Part shown: piece by piece, positions 40,287 to 50,663 of the stretch
Position numbering within the stretch: position 1 is the stretch's first letter
Layout of the letters: every line of letters starts with the position of its first letter
From: Mycobacterium basiliense
GTDB lineage: Bacteria; Actinomycetota; Actinomycetes; Mycobacteriales; Mycobacteriaceae
Length of the DNA: 64,000 bases
Assembly (NCBI RefSeq): GCF_900292015.1
Contig: NZ_LR130759.1
Span: 1,488,001-1,552,000 of the forward strand
Direction: 5' to 3'
Made by a program: the position numbers and the translations under genes
The notes under the pieces: model-generated
What the model was told of the DNA's origin: nothing
The model's database searches: none
Seen by the model: only the letters and a program-made list of their open reading frames with translations

Positions 40287-41647
40287 ATGAGTTCGAGTAG
40301 TCGTGAGGAGATTGCGGAGGCGTTTGCGGAGCTGGATGTGGTGGTCTCGCGGGTGCTGGGGCTGTCGTTCGAGGTGTTGACCACCCCGGAGCGGTTGGTG
40401 TACTTGGAGCGACTCGAACGGGAAGCTCGGCGGTTGCCGGTGGTGGGGCACTCGCTGATTAACCAGGCGAGCCAGCAGGCCGGTGAGGAAGAGCTCGGGG
40501 GCACGCTGCCCGCGGTGTTGGCGCGTCGGTTACGGATCACCCGTGCTCAGGCCGCTCGGCGTATCGCCGAGGCGGCCGATCTGGGGCCGCGGCGCGCGCT
40601 GAGCGGTGAGGCGCTGGCGCCGCGGTTGACCGCGACGGCGGCCGCCCAGCGCGACGGACGCCTCGGCGAGGGGCAGGTGCGGGTGATCCGGGACTTTTTC
40701 GGCATCTGCCCGCCGAGGTGGACATCGAAACCCAGGAGAAGGCCGAAGCCCATCTGGCGGGGTTGGCGGGCCGGTTCCGTCCCGATCAATTGGCCAAGCT
40801 GGCGGGTCGGTTGATGGATTGTGTCAATCCCGATGGCAGCTACAGCGACGAGGATCGAGCGCGGCGACGCGGACTGACGCTGGGCAAGCAGGGCCTCGAT
40901 GGGATGTCGCGGATCAGTGGCTGGCTGAGCCCGGAAGCGCGCGCTGGGCTGGATGCGGTGCTGGCCAAACTGGCCGCCCCGGGCATGTGCAACCCCGACG
41001 ACGAGTCCCCGGTCGTGGATGGCGCGGCCGGCGAACAAGCCGTCCAGCGTGACACCCGCTCGACCAGTCAGCGTAACCACGATGGGCTCAACTCCGCACT
41101 GCGGGCGCTCTTGGCTTCCGGAGACTTGGGCCAGCACAACGGATTACCGGCCACCATCATCGTTGCCACCACGCTCGGGGAGCTCGAAGCCGGCGCCGGT
41201 CGGTGATTGACCGGTGGGGGAACGCTGCTGCCCATGACTGATGTCCGGCTGGCCCGCCATGCTCACCACTACTTGGCGATCTTCGACCAGGGCAAAGCCG
41301 TGAGTCTGTACCACACCAAGCGGCTGGCGTCCCCCGGGCAGCGAATAGTGCTCTACGCCAAAGACCGTGGTTGTACGCGCCCGGGCTGCGACGTGCCCGG
41401 TTATCAATGCGAGGTCCATCACGTCACAGCGTGGGCCGCCAGCGGCCGTACCGACATCGACAATCTCACCCTGGCGTGCGGGCCCGACCACAAACTGCTC
41501 GACAACGGCTGGACCACCCGCAAGAACGCACACGGCACCACCGAATGGCTGCCACCCCCACACCAAGACCATGGCCAACCGAGAACCAACACCTACCACC
41601 ACCCCGAAAAACTCCTACGCGACAGCGAAGACGGCGAGGGAGGTTGA
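40287..41647 (+). pseudogene. 13E12 repeat family HNH endonuclease gene with a frameshift and a stop
   Basis: The gene encodes a REP13E12-family protein (DUF222 followed by HNH). Frame 1 runs from ATG 40287 ([17 protein letters not shown]) to about 40705, where one base is missing: GGCATCTG stands for the GGC-CAT-CTG expected from [13 protein letters not shown]. The second frame runs to a TGA at 41204-41206 in place of the glycine codon of GRGLTGGG, then continues to 41647. The HNH part ([18 protein letters not shown], then [14 protein letters not shown]) is intact. M. tuberculosis Rv3128c in the same neighbourhood is the counterpart. Confidence 0.88.
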
Positions 41648-41675
41648 ACGCGCGATTGTCTGGCATCCTGAACTG

Positions 41676-41879
41676 ATGGCAGGCAAGGAAATCGATCGGG
41701 TCCGGGCGACCAGTGCGCTCGACGTGATCAAGCAACACCCCGCAATGGTGCTTTTCGCGTTGTCGCCTGTGCTGGCGTTGTTGGCCGCCATTTGGTGGCT
41801 GGCGGGTGCCGGCTGGGCCATCGTGACAGCCTTGGTGGTGCTGGTTGTCGGCGGAGTACTCGTCGTCCGCAAACGCTGA
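41676..41879 (+). CDS. Small two-helix membrane protein
   Basis: The 67-residue product (MAGKEIDRVRATSALDVIKQ) has a polar N-terminus and two close hydrophobic segments (about 22-42 and 45-63), ending VVRKR. It is 9 bp upstream of agpS in the same direction, so probably co-transcribed. I do not recognise a family. The start ATG at 41676 has no strong ribosome site. Confidence 0.6.
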   Translation: MAGKEIDRVRATSALDVIKQHPAMVLFALSPVLALLAAIWWLAGAGWAIVTALVVLVVGGVLVVRKR

Positions 41880-41888
41880 TCTGGCCGC

Positions 41889-43481
41889 ATGCGGTCCTGG
41901 TGGGGTTGGGGCAACGTCGAGGACGCTCTGTCGGAGCAGGAAACCCACGCGCTGACGTCGCGTGTGGCCGCGCTGCTTCCCGGCCATGACCTGACAGACC
42001 ACCCGCCGCCGGACCCGGCCGCGCTCGGGCTGGTGAGTGCGCGCATCACGCCGCCGGCGGCACTGGCCGGGCTGTGTTCGGCCGACCCGGTGGATCGGGC
42101 GGGGCACGCGCGCGGCAAGGCATTTCGTGACGTCGTGCGCAACCTGCAGGGCCAGTTGGATAGCGTGCCGGACCTGATCGTGCGACCGCGCCGCGAGCGG
42201 GACGTGGTCGATGTACTGGATTGGTGCACACGCGAGGGGATTCCGGTGATCCCATATGGCGGCGGTAGCTCGGTGGTCGGCGGTGTTGAGCCCCGCTTCG
42301 ACCGGCCGGCCGTCACCATCGACGTCGGCACGATGGGCGCGGTGCTTGAAATCGACCGGATCAGCCGGGCCGCACGGATCCAGGCCGGGGCGCTCGGGCC
42401 GTCGATCGAAGATCAGCTGCGCCCGCACGATCTCACGCTGCGCCACTTCCCGCAGTCCTTCGCGTTTTCCAGCCTCGGCGGCTGGTTGGCGACCCGAGCC
42501 GGTGGCCATTTCGCCACGCTCTACACCCACATCGACGATCTGACCGAATCGATGCGGGTGATCACCCCAGCGGGAATCAGCGAGTCTCGCCGGCTGCCCG
42601 GCTCCGGCGCCGGACCGTCCCCGGACCGGCTGTTCCTTGGTTCTGAGGGGTCCCTGGGCATCATCACCGAGGCGTGGATGCGGCTGCAGGACCGTCCGCG
42701 CTGGCAGCTCACCACGTCGGTTGCATTCGACGATTGGGCCGCTGCGGTCAGCGCAACCAGGAGGATCGCGCAGGCGGGCCTTTACCCGGCCAACTGCCGC
42801 CTGCTAGACCCCGCCGAAGCGTTCCTCAACGCCGGTGCGACGGTCGGTGGCGGTCTGCTGGTGCTGGCCTTCGAGTCGGCCGATCACCCGATCGACGCCT
42901 GGCTGGAGCGTGCGGTGGCAATAGCAACCGATGTCGGCGGCGCCGTAACCGCGCGGCGTGCCCGCGAAACCGCAACCGAGACAACGCAGGACGGCAAGTC
43001 CGATGCTTCCCAAGCGTGGCGCTCGGCGTTCCTGCGGATGCCCTACCAACGAGACGCGCTGGCCCGTCGCGGCGTTATCGCCGAGACGTTTGAAACCGCG
43101 TGCACCTGGTCAGGATTCGACGAGCTGCATGACGCGGTGAGGACAGCTGCCCGGGCCGCGATTGAGCAGGTCTGCGGAACCGGCGTGGTGACTTGCCGGT
43201 TCACTCATGTCTACCCCGACGGCCCGGCCCCGTACTACGGCATCTATGCGGGCGGCCGGTGGGGTTCGCTGCACACGCAGTGGGATGAGATCAAAGCCGC
43301 TGTGTCCGAGGCGATCAGCACCACCGGCGGCACCATCACGCATCACCATGCCGTCGGCCGCGACCACCGGCCGTGGTACGACCGCCAGCGTCCGGACCCG
43401 TTCGCGGCGGCCCTGCGTGCGGCAAAGTCCGAACTCGACCCGGCCGGAATTCTCAATCCTGGGGTGCTGTTCGATCGCTGA
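41889..43481 (+). CDS. agpS: Alkyldihydroxyacetonephosphate synthase-like FAD enzyme
   Basis: The 530-residue flavoprotein matches M. tuberculosis AgpS (Rv3107c). The vanillyl-alcohol-oxidase-type FAD domain is clear: VIPYGGGSSVVGGVEP, HFPQSFAFSSLGGWLATRAGG and LFLGSEGSLGIITEAWM. The C-terminal domain ends with HHHAVGRDHRPWY and PAGILNPGVLF. In eukaryotes the family makes ether lipids; the bacterial role is unproven and lipid or hydroxyacid oxidation is possible. It ends one base from the convergent fprA stop. Confidence 0.88.
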   Translation: MRSWWGWGNVEDALSEQETHALTSRVAALLPGHDLTDHPPPDPAALGLVSARITPPAALAGLCSADPVDRAGHARGKAFRDVVRNLQGQLDSVPDLIVRPRRERDVVDVLDWCTREGIPVIPYGGGSSVVGGVEPRFDRPAVTIDVGTMGAVLEIDRISRAARIQAGALGPSIEDQLRPHDLTLRHFPQSFAFSSLGGWLATRAGGHFATLYTHIDDLTESMRVITPAGISESRRLPGSGAGPSPDRLFLGSEGSLGIITEAWMRLQDRPRWQLTTSVAFDDWAAAVSATRRIAQAGLYPANCRLLDPAEAFLNAGATVGGGLLVLAFESADHPIDAWLERAVAIATDVGGAVTARRARETATETTQDGKSDASQAWRSAFLRMPYQRDALARRGVIAETFETACTWSGFDELHDAVRTAARAAIEQVCGTGVVTCRFTHVYPDGPAPYYGIYAGGRWGSLHTQWDEIKAAVSEAISTTGGTITHHHAVGRDHRPWYDRQRPDPFAAALRAAKSELDPAGILNPGVLFDR

Positions 43482-44840
43482 CTAGCCGTGCCCGATGCGC
43501 AATAGCTCGGCCACGTTGGGCAACTTGACGCGGGGCCGGCCGTGCGGTTGGCCGGCGGTCCGCTCGAAGTGGTCAATGATTTTCCAATGCGCGGTTGTGA
43601 CCAGCTTCGGCTGGCGTGCGGCCAGCCAGCCGGCCAGCCGCTCGGCGTGGTCGGCCGGAAAATCAGCGAGCCCGCCAGCGGACAAGTCGGCGATCAGTGT
43701 GTCGACGGTGTCCTGCGAATCCTTCTTGTTCGTGCCGATCACTCCGGTCGGCCCGCGCTTGATCCAGCCGACGACGTAGTCGTTGCGGCGGCCTGTTACC
43801 CGTCCTTGGGTGTTGGGAATGGTCCCGCGCTTGTCGTCGAACGGCAGCCCGGGAGTGGGCACACCGCGATAGCCGACCGAGCGCACCACCAACTGGACCG
43901 GCAATTCGTCGCGCTCCCCGGTGTCCTTGGCCGACACCCACCCGTCCTCGTCGGCGACCAGCTCGTTGCGCCCGAGCACAATCTGCTCCACCCTGCCGTC
44001 GCCCTTGATCTCGATGGGGGAGGTCATGAACCGGAATACGATTCGCCGATGGTTGGGGCGAAGCGCGCGCTGGGCGTAGCCTCGCAGCACCTTGATGTTC
44101 TGCTTGATCGTCTTGCCGGCCGCCTCCGCATCCTCGTCGCTGATGACGTCCAGTTGAGCTGGATCGACCACCACGTCGACCCCTTCCAGCTCGCCTAGCT
44201 CACGTAACTCCAGCGTGGTGAATGCGGCCTGCAGCGGCCCGCGCCGGCCGATGATCACCACTTCTTCGACGCCGCACGGACGCAGGGACTCCAGCGCATG
44301 ATCGGCGATATCGGTGAGGGCCAAAACCTCGGGATCGGTGACCAGGATGCGAGCGACATCGATCGCGACGTTGCCGTTGCCCACCACGACGGCGCGGGCA
44401 CCCGATAAGTCGGGCGTTGCCTGTTCGAAATGGGGATGAGCGTTGTACCAGCCCACGAAATCGACGGCGGCGATGCTGCCGAGCAAATCTTCACCAGGAA
44501 TATTCAGCGGCTTGTCCGACTGCGCGCCGACCGCATAGATCACCGCGTCGTAGCGCTCCGCCAGCTCGTCCGCCGCGACGTGCTCGCCCACCACCACGTT
44601 GCCGAAAAAGCGGAAGCGGGGATCTTCGGCCGTCTTCTCGAACTGCTTGCTGATCGACTTGATCTTCGGGTGGTCCGGCGCGACACCGGAGCGCACCAGC
44701 CCCCAGGGCGTCGGCAGCATCTCGAGCATGTCCACGGCCACGCCGATCTCGCCGGCGGAGTCCGCGGCCTTCAGCAGGGACGCGGCGGCAAAGAATCCGG
44801 ATGGCCCGGAGCCGACAATAGCGATGTGGTACGGACGCAT
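43482..44840 (-). CDS. fprA: NADPH-ferredoxin reductase FprA
   Basis: The 452-residue enzyme is the adrenodoxin-reductase-like FprA (Rv3106), which passes electrons from NADPH through FAD to ferredoxins, for instance for cytochromes P450. The FAD loop (IAIVGSGPSGFFAAASLL), the NADP-binding region (ARAVVVGNGNVAIDVARIL, EVVIIGRRGPLQAAF) and the C-terminal GWIKRGPTGVIGTNKKDSQD signature are present. The start is the ATG at 44838-44840. It shares a short divergent region with prfB. Confidence 0.95.
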   Translation of the reverse strand: MRPYHIAIVGSGPSGFFAAASLLKAADSAGEIGVAVDMLEMLPTPWGLVRSGVAPDHPKIKSISKQFEKTAEDPRFRFFGNVVVGEHVAADELAERYDAVIYAVGAQSDKPLNIPGEDLLGSIAAVDFVGWYNAHPHFEQATPDLSGARAVVVGNGNVAIDVARILVTDPEVLALTDIADHALESLRPCGVEEVVIIGRRGPLQAAFTTLELRELGELEGVDVVVDPAQLDVISDEDAEAAGKTIKQNIKVLRGYAQRALRPNHRRIVFRFMTSPIEIKGDGRVEQIVLGRNELVADEDGWVSAKDTGERDELPVQLVVRSVGYRGVPTPGLPFDDKRGTIPNTQGRVTGRRNDYVVGWIKRGPTGVIGTNKKDSQDTVDTLIADLSAGGLADFPADHAERLAGWLAARQPKLVTTAHWKIIDHFERTAGQPHGRPRVKLPNVAELLRIGHG

Positions 44841-44973
44841 GCGTAAGCCTTCTGTTCGTGCCCGGCTGCAGCGTCAAAGGGCTGTCAACGGTATCGCCGC
44901 AGTCGCGCGGTGCACATGATGGTCACCTGATGCTAAACGCTGTCGCCAGCGACTCCCGGTAACGTGGTCGGCT

Positions 44974-46080
44974 GTGGAACCCGACCGACAAGCCGAGATA
45001 ACAGCCCTCGACTCCACCCTGACCACGGTGGAGCGGGTCCTCGACGTCGAGGGTCTGAAGAGCCGGATCGAGAAGCTCGAGCACGAGGCATCCGACCCGA
45101 ACCTGTGGGACGACCAGGCCCGTGCGCAAAAGGTGACCAGTGAGCTGTCCCACACTCAAGGGGAGTTGCGTCGGATCGAGGAATTGCGGCAACGCCTCGA
45201 TGACCTACCTGTGCTCTACGAACTCGCGGCCGAAGAGGATGAGGCCGACGCCCTCGCCGAAGCCGACACCGAGCTCAAGGCGCTGCGCAGCGAGATCGAG
45301 GCCACCGAGGTGCGCACGCTGCTGTCGGGAGAATACGACGAGCGTGAGGCGCTGGTGACCATTCGTTCCGGCGCGGGCGGCGTGGATGCGGCCGACTGGG
45401 CCGAAATGCTGCTGCGGATGTACATCCGGTGGGCCGAACAACACAAATACCCGGTTGAGGTGTTCGACACCTCCTACGCGGAAGAGGCCGGCATCAAAAG
45501 CGCCACGTTCAGCGTGCGTGCGCCGTTCGCCTATGGCACCTTGTCGGTCGAACAAGGCACCCATCGGCTGGTGCGGATCAGCCCGTTCGACAACCAGAGC
45601 CGCCGGCAGACGTCGTTCGCCGAAGTCGAGGTACTCCCGGTGGTGGAGACCACCGATCACATCGATATCCCGGAGGGCGATGTGCGGGTCGACGTCTACC
45701 GCTCCAGCGGTCCCGGCGGCCAATCGGTGAACACCACCGACTCGGCGGTGCGACTTACCCACATCCCGACCGGCATCGTGGTCACCTGTCAGAACGAAAA
45801 GTCGCAGCTACAGAACAAGGTGGCGGCCATGCGGGTTCTTCAGGCAAAGTTGTTGGAACGCAAGCGCTTAGAGGAACGCGCCGAACTTGACGCGTTGAAG
45901 GGGGACGGGGGCAGTTCCTGGGGTAATCAGATGCGGTCCTATGTTCTGCACCCCTATCAGATGGTCAAGGATCTGCGGACCGAGTACGAGGTGGGCAATC
46001 CGGCAGCCGTCCTAGACGGAGACATCGACGGGTTCCTGGAAGCGGGGATCCGGTGGCGCAACCGAAAAGATGACGACTAA
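44974..46080 (+). CDS. prfB: Peptide chain release factor 2
   Basis: The 368-residue RF2 recognises UGA and UAA and triggers peptide release. The GGQ loop is in [20 protein letters not shown], and the long N-terminal helices (residues 1-105) are present. The frame is continuous, without the in-frame UGA and programmed frameshift found in E. coli, as in other mycobacteria. The GTG at 44974 is the start ([13 protein letters not shown]). The following MscS-like gene starts inside its last codons. Confidence 0.96.
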   Translation: MEPDRQAEITALDSTLTTVERVLDVEGLKSRIEKLEHEASDPNLWDDQARAQKVTSELSHTQGELRRIEELRQRLDDLPVLYELAAEEDEADALAEADTELKALRSEIEATEVRTLLSGEYDEREALVTIRSGAGGVDAADWAEMLLRMYIRWAEQHKYPVEVFDTSYAEEAGIKSATFSVRAPFAYGTLSVEQGTHRLVRISPFDNQSRRQTSFAEVEVLPVVETTDHIDIPEGDVRVDVYRSSGPGGQSVNTTDSAVRLTHIPTGIVVTCQNEKSQLQNKVAAMRVLQAKLLERKRLEERAELDALKGDGGSSWGNQMRSYVLHPYQMVKDLRTEYEVGNPAAVLDGDIDGFLEAGIRWRNRKDDD

Positions 46081-47050
46081 CACGACACTTCTTGCCGTAG
46101 CTGCAGCTTCGCCGACCCAGCGCTGGCACGACTTTTGGCGCGGCCAGATCGGCGAATGGATCATTACCCGGGGTCTGCGCATCGTGATGGTGCTGATCGC
46201 GGCCGTGTTGGCGGCGCGGTTCGTGTCCTGGGTTGCCAAACGGGTGACCCGCCGCCTCGATCTGGGATTCACCGAAAGCGACGCCTTGGTGCGCTCGGAG
46301 GCGTCTAAGCATCAGCAGGCGGTCGCCTCGGTGATCTCCTGGGTCGCGATCGTCCTGATCTATGTCATCGTCCTCTACGAGATCGTCGATATCCTGCCCT
46401 TTCCGGTCGGGTCGCTGGTGGGGCCGGCGGCCGTGCTGGGAGCGGCGCTGGGCTTCGGCGCCCAGCGGCTGGTACAGGACCTGCTTGCCGGGTTTTTCAT
46501 CATCGTCGAGAAGCAGTACGGCTTCGGTGACCTGGTCGAGCTGAGCATGATCGGGTCGCCGGAGAACGCGGCCGGCGCGGTAGAGGAGGTCACGCTGCGT
46601 GTGACCAAGCTGCGATCCAGCGAGGGCGAGGTGTACACCGTCCCGAACGGGAACATCGTCAAATCGATCAACCTGTCCAAGGACTGGGCGCGCGCGGTCG
46701 TGGATGTGCCCGTCCCCAGCGGGGCCGACCTGAGCCGGGTCAACGAGGTGCTGCACCAGGAATGCGAGCGGGCGCGCGACGATCGGGTGCTGGGCGAATT
46801 GTTGTTGGACGAGCCCACGGTGATGGGCGTGGAGCGCATCGAAGTCGATACCGTCACCCTCCGGTTGGTGGCCCGCACGCTGCCCGGCAAGCAGTTCGAG
46901 GCCGGACGACAGCTGCGGGTGCTGGTGATCCGCGCACTTGGGCGCGCCGGCATCGCCACCGCGGCCGATGACCAGTCCGGTGTGGGGGCCACCGTCCATG
47001 CGGTGCCGGCCGAGGCCGAGGGCCAAAGCCAGGGCTCGGGGCAGCAGTGA
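46070..47050 (+). CDS. MscS-family mechanosensitive channel, Rv3104c-like
   Basis: The 326-residue protein has about three N-terminal membrane helices (around 32-55, 82-105 and 112-135). The MscS core follows: the glycine/alanine pore helix ([20 protein letters not shown]), the beta domain beginning [12 protein letters not shown], and [20 protein letters not shown]. It would open under membrane tension to release solutes. It overlaps prfB by 11 bp. A pore helix with FGAQ is typical of the actinobacterial branch. Confidence 0.9.
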   Translation: MTTNTTLLAVAAASPTQRWHDFWRGQIGEWIITRGLRIVMVLIAAVLAARFVSWVAKRVTRRLDLGFTESDALVRSEASKHQQAVASVISWVAIVLIYVIVLYEIVDILPFPVGSLVGPAAVLGAALGFGAQRLVQDLLAGFFIIVEKQYGFGDLVELSMIGSPENAAGAVEEVTLRVTKLRSSEGEVYTVPNGNIVKSINLSKDWARAVVDVPVPSGADLSRVNEVLHQECERARDDRVLGELLLDEPTVMGVERIEVDTVTLRLVARTLPGKQFEAGRQLRVLVIRALGRAGIATAADDQSGVGATVHAVPAEAEGQSQGSGQQ

Positions 47051-47553
47051 TGAAGTTCACGTTCGCACGCACGCCGCGCGACGGCGACCGCCAGCGGGAC
47101 ACCCCACGGCACCTGTTCGGCGGGCGAATCCGCACGTCGACGCTGGTACTGATGGTGGCGTTCCTGGTGGTGTGGTGGCTGTATGACACCTATAGTCCGC
47201 AGCAGCCGGCCAGCAAGAACACACCACCCACCCAGGTGGTGCCGCCCGGTTTCGTGCCGGACCCGAACTACACCTGGGTGCCGCGCACCAGGGTGCAGCC
47301 ACCCAGCACCAGCCCGCAACCAACGCCCACCACGACGCCACCGGCGGAGCCGACCACCACTGGGCCGGAGCCGTCGTCGCCGCCGTGTCTGTTGCCGCCG
47401 CCGTTCTGCCCGGCTCCCACGACTCCGTCGGCACCTTCGATCCCGTCGACCCCATCGGGGCCGACCTGGCCGTCGGAGCCAACGGGCCCGTCCCCGCAGT
47501 CACCCCGGCCGGGGCCGGGCCCAGCACCCATCGCGACACCACCGGCCAGTTGA
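47050..47553 (+). CDS. Proline-rich membrane-anchored protein, Rv3103c-like
   Basis: The 167-residue protein has a basic N-terminus, one membrane helix (about residues 31-48, [16 protein letters not shown]) and a long Pro/Ser/Thr-rich tail beginning near residue 60 with [20 protein letters not shown]. It starts within the stop of the mscS gene (TGATG) and ends 44 bp before ftsE. The position is that of Rv3103c. A role at the cell wall with FtsE/FtsX is possible but not shown. Confidence 0.82.
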   Translation: MKFTFARTPRDGDRQRDTPRHLFGGRIRTSTLVLMVAFLVVWWLYDTYSPQQPASKNTPPTQVVPPGFVPDPNYTWVPRTRVQPPSTSPQPTPTTTPPAEPTTTGPEPSSPPCLLPPPFCPAPTTPSAPSIPSTPSGPTWPSEPTGPSPQSPRPGPGPAPIATPPAS

Positions 47554-47597
47554 TTTTCGCCTGTAGGCGAACCCCACCGCTACACTGGCGTGCCGTG

Positions 47598-48287
47598 ATG
47601 ATCACCCTGGACCATGTCAGCAAGCAGTACAAGGCGTCGGCGCGCCCGGCGCTGGATGACATCAACGTCAAGATCGACAAGGGTGAGTTCGTCTTTCTGA
47701 TCGGACCGTCGGGCTCGGGCAAGTCGACGTTCATGCGGCTGCTGCTGGCAGCGGAGGCGCCGACCTCCGGAGACGTGCGGGTGTCGAAGTTCCATGTCAA
47801 CAAGCTGCGCGGCCGTCATGTGCCAAAGCTGCGTCAGGTGATCGGCTGCGTCTTCCAGGACTTCCGGTTGCTGCAGCAAAAGACGGTGTACGAAAACGTT
47901 GCCTTCGCCCTCGAGGTGATCGGCAAGCGCACCGACGCGATCAACCGGGTAGTGCCCGACGTACTTGAGACGGTGGGGCTGTCCGGTAAGGCCAACCGCA
48001 TGCCGGGGGAGCTGTCTGGCGGCGAACAACAGCGGGTCGCGATCGCCCGCGCATTTGTCAACCGGCCGCTGGTACTGCTGGCCGACGAGCCCACCGGCAA
48101 CCTCGACCCGGAGACCAGTAAGGACATCATGGATTTGTTGGAGCGGATCAACCGCACCGGAACGACGGTGCTGATGGCAACCCACGACCACCACATCGTC
48201 GACTCGATGCGGCAACGCGTGGTCGAGTTGTCGCTGGGCAGGCTGGTTCGTGACGAACAGCGCGGTGTCTACGGGATGGATCGCTAA
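47598..48287 (+). CDS. ftsE: Cell-division ATP-binding protein FtsE
   Basis: The 229-residue ABC-type ATPase has Walker A (GPSGSGKST), the Q-loop ([11 protein letters not shown]), the signature [14 protein letters not shown], Walker B (VLLADEPTG) and the switch histidine in MATHDHH. With FtsX it couples division to peptidoglycan hydrolase activation (RipC in mycobacteria). The ATG at 47598 is chosen ([12 protein letters not shown]). It ends immediately before ftsX. Confidence 0.97.
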   Translation: MITLDHVSKQYKASARPALDDINVKIDKGEFVFLIGPSGSGKSTFMRLLLAAEAPTSGDVRVSKFHVNKLRGRHVPKLRQVIGCVFQDFRLLQQKTVYENVAFALEVIGKRTDAINRVVPDVLETVGLSGKANRMPGELSGGEQQRVAIARAFVNRPLVLLADEPTGNLDPETSKDIMDLLERINRTGTTVLMATHDHHIVDSMRQRVVELSLGRLVRDEQRGVYGMDR

Positions 48288-49181
48288 GTGCGCTTCGGCT
48301 TCCTGCTCAACGAGGTCCTAACCGGCCTGCGTCGCAATGTCACCATGACCATCGCGATGATCCTGACGACCGCGATCTCGATCGGTCTGTTCGGCGGCGG
48401 TCTGCTGGTGGTCCGGTTGGCGGACAACTCCAGAGCCATCTACCTCGACCGGGTTGAGACCCAGGTGTTCCTCACCGACGACGTCTCGGCCAATGACCCG
48501 ACCTGCGATGCCAACCCGTGCAAGGCGCTGCGCGAGAAGATCGAAAAACGATCGGACGTCAAGGCGGTGCGATTCCTCAACCGCCAACAGGCCTACGACG
48601 ACGCCATCAAGAAGTTCCCCCAATACAAGGACGTCGCGGGCAAGGATTCCTTCCCTGCATCGTTCATCGTCAAGCTGGAAAACCCCGAGCAACACAAGGA
48701 CTTCGACTCCGCGATGCAGGGCCAGCCGGGCGTGCTTTCCGTGCTCAATCAGAAAGACTTGATCGATCGGCTGTTCGCGGTGTTGGACGGCTTGAGCAAT
48801 GCCGCGTTTGCGGTGGCGCTGGTTCAGGCCGTGGGCGCAATCTTGTTGATCGCCAACATGGTCCAGGTCGCCGCGTATACCCGACGCACCGAGATCGGCA
48901 TCATGCGATTGGTCGGCGCCAGTCGCTGGTATACCCAGCTGCCGTTCCTGGTGGAGGCGATGCTGGCCGCGACGGTCGGCGTGGCCATCGCCGTTGGTGG
49001 CTTGATTTTGGTGCGAGCGATGTTCTTGGAAAACGCGCTGAACCAGTTCTACCAAGCCAATCTGATCGCCCGGGTCGACTACGCCGACATCTTGTATATC
49101 TCCCCGTGGCTCCTGGCGTTGGGGGTGGCGATGGCCGGGCTAACCGCATACGCGACGTTGCGCCTATACGTACGGCGGTAG
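48288..49181 (+). CDS. ftsX: Cell-division protein FtsX
   Basis: The 297-residue FtsX has the four-helix topology: helix 1 at about 20-45, a large extracellular loop (45-165, with two cysteines in [16 protein letters not shown]), then three helices at about 170-195, 215-240 and 265-290. The extracellular domain contacts the cell-wall hydrolase RipC in mycobacteria. The start is a GTG that directly abuts the ftsE stop, so the two are translated together. Confidence 0.96.
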   Translation: MRFGFLLNEVLTGLRRNVTMTIAMILTTAISIGLFGGGLLVVRLADNSRAIYLDRVETQVFLTDDVSANDPTCDANPCKALREKIEKRSDVKAVRFLNRQQAYDDAIKKFPQYKDVAGKDSFPASFIVKLENPEQHKDFDSAMQGQPGVLSVLNQKDLIDRLFAVLDGLSNAAFAVALVQAVGAILLIANMVQVAAYTRRTEIGIMRLVGASRWYTQLPFLVEAMLAATVGVAIAVGGLILVRAMFLENALNQFYQANLIARVDYADILYISPWLLALGVAMAGLTAYATLRLYVRR

Positions 49182-49183
49182 CG

Positions 49184-49684
49184 GTGGCCGGGCAGTCAAA
49201 GCAGGCGGTCGGTAAGGGCGGCGGTAAGAAGATCATCGCCACCAACCGCAAGGCGCGGCACAACTACTCGATCCTGGAAGTGTTCGAGGCCGGCGTCGCG
49301 CTGCAGGGGACCGAGGTGAAGAGCCTGCGCGAAGGGCACGCCTCGCTGGTGGACGCCTTCGCCACCGTCGACGACGGCGAGATTTGGCTGCGCAACCTGC
49401 ACATTCCGGAATATCAGCACGGCAGCTGGACCAACCACGAACCGCGGCGCACCCGCAAGTTGCTGCTGCACCGCCGCCAGATTGACACCCTGATCGGCAA
49501 GATTCGTGAGGGCAACTTTGCGCTGGTGCCGTTGTCGCTGTATTTCACCGACGGCAAGGTCAAGGTCGAACTCGCGCTGGCGCGCGGCAAGCACGCCCAC
49601 GACAAGCGCCAGGACCTGGCCCGACGCGATGCCCAGCGCGAAGTGATTCGTGAGCTGGGTCGCCGGGCCAAAGGCATGGGCTGA
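49184..49684 (+). CDS. smpB: SsrA-binding protein SmpB
   Basis: The 166-residue protein binds tmRNA and delivers it to stalled ribosomes. The beta-barrel core is typical ([44 protein letters not shown]), and the basic C-terminal tail that enters the mRNA channel ends GRRAKGMG. I choose the GTG at 49184, two bases after the ftsX stop, giving [19 protein letters not shown]. The tmRNA gene lies about 1 kb downstream on the same strand. Confidence 0.94.
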   Translation: MAGQSKQAVGKGGGKKIIATNRKARHNYSILEVFEAGVALQGTEVKSLREGHASLVDAFATVDDGEIWLRNLHIPEYQHGSWTNHEPRRTRKLLLHRRQIDTLIGKIREGNFALVPLSLYFTDGKVKVELALARGKHAHDKRQDLARRDAQREVIRELGRRAKGMG

Positions 49685-49696
49685 ACGAGGTCGGCC

Positions 49697-49713
49697 TCAG
49701 CGGTTGCCGCTGA
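49697..49713 (+). terminator. Possible hairpin terminator after smpB
   Basis: TCAGCGG and CCGCTGA form a perfect 7-bp stem around a 3-base loop, 13 bp after the smpB stop. No U-tract follows, which is common in mycobacteria. It could end the prfB-to-smpB transcript before the following gene. Confidence 0.35.
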
Positions 49714-49731
49714 CCGGCCTAGGATCCGACC

Positions 49732-50577
49732 ATGGCCGAACGTCCTCTGACCAAGCTCGACAAGTCCGACGTACTGGCAGGGCTATTCGCCGTGTGGGAT
49801 TCGCTGGACGCCTTACTGAGCGGGCTGTCCGAGACGGACTGGCAGGCGATGAGTCCGCTGCCCGGCTGGAACGTGAAGGCCGTGGTAGCACACATCATCG
49901 GCACCGAGTCGTTTCTGCTCGGTGTGGCGCCACCCGAGCCCGACATCGACGTCTCGGCGCTGGGGCATGTACACAACCCCATCGCCGTGATGAACGAATG
50001 CTGGGTGCGGCACCTCAGCGAAGAATCGGGCAGTGGCCTGCTCGAGCGGTTCCGCGAGGTCGCCGCCAAGCGGCGCAAGGCCCTCACGGACCTTTCCGAC
50101 GAGGAATGGAACGCGGCGACCACCACACCGACCGGTCCCGACACCTACGGGCGATTCATGCGGATCCGCGTCTTCGACTGCTGGATGCACGAGCAGGACA
50201 TCCGTGCGGGGGTGCAGCGTCCGTCGTCCGACGACGAGCTGGTTGGACCGGCCTCGCGGCTGTCTCTCGACGAGATCTCGTCCACCATGGGATTCATCGT
50301 CGGCAAGCTCGCCAAAGCACCCGACGGTTCACGCGTCCTGTTCGAACTGACGGGCCCGGTGGCCCGCACCATGCGCGTCAGCGTCGACGGCCGGGCGCAG
50401 GTGGTCGACGACTTCGGCGGTCAGGATCCGACCGCGACGATCCGGATCGATGGGCTGCAGTTCACCAGGCTTGCCGGCGGGCGCCCAAAGTGCCCGACCC
50501 GTGCCCAGGATGTTGAACTGGGCGGTGACCAGGCCATGGCCGCCAACATCGTCGAGCACCTCAACTTCGTGATCTGA
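49732..50577 (+). CDS. Maleylpyruvate-isomerase/DinB-like protein, Rv3099c ortholog
   Basis: The 281-residue protein has an N-terminal DinB/MDMPI-type four-helix bundle (LSETDWQAMSPLPGWNVKAV, VAHIIGTES), whose histidines would bind a metal, and a C-terminal SCP2-like or MDMPI_C domain (about 190-280). Related enzymes depend on mycothiol. M. tuberculosis Rv3099c holds the same place beside smpB. The actual reaction is unknown. Confidence 0.85.
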   Translation: MAERPLTKLDKSDVLAGLFAVWDSLDALLSGLSETDWQAMSPLPGWNVKAVVAHIIGTESFLLGVAPPEPDIDVSALGHVHNPIAVMNECWVRHLSEESGSGLLERFREVAAKRRKALTDLSDEEWNAATTTPTGPDTYGRFMRIRVFDCWMHEQDIRAGVQRPSSDDELVGPASRLSLDEISSTMGFIVGKLAKAPDGSRVLFELTGPVARTMRVSVDGRAQVVDDFGGQDPTATIRIDGLQFTRLAGGRPKCPTRAQDVELGGDQAMAANIVEHLNFVI

Positions 50578-50663
50578 TCGGGAAGTTAATTCGGTTGCCG
50601 CTTGTTGATAGCGGCGTACGATGGGTTGTCCTGCCGAAAGTCGGCGGGGATGTTCGAAGACAT

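Noticed and set aside
41466..42530. 354-codon minus-strand frame opposite the 13E12 and agpS genes
   Set aside because: It crosses two unrelated genes and has the His/Arg/Gln composition of antisense frames.
44974..46080. Programmed frameshift in prfB
   Set aside because: The reading frame is continuous from the GTG start through the GGQ motif; there is no in-frame UGA near codon 25.
49650..50516. 288-codon plus-strand frame overlapping the Rv3099c-like gene
   Set aside because: It is Arg/Gly-rich with no motif, and the frame-shifted overlapping gene has clear homology and a good start.
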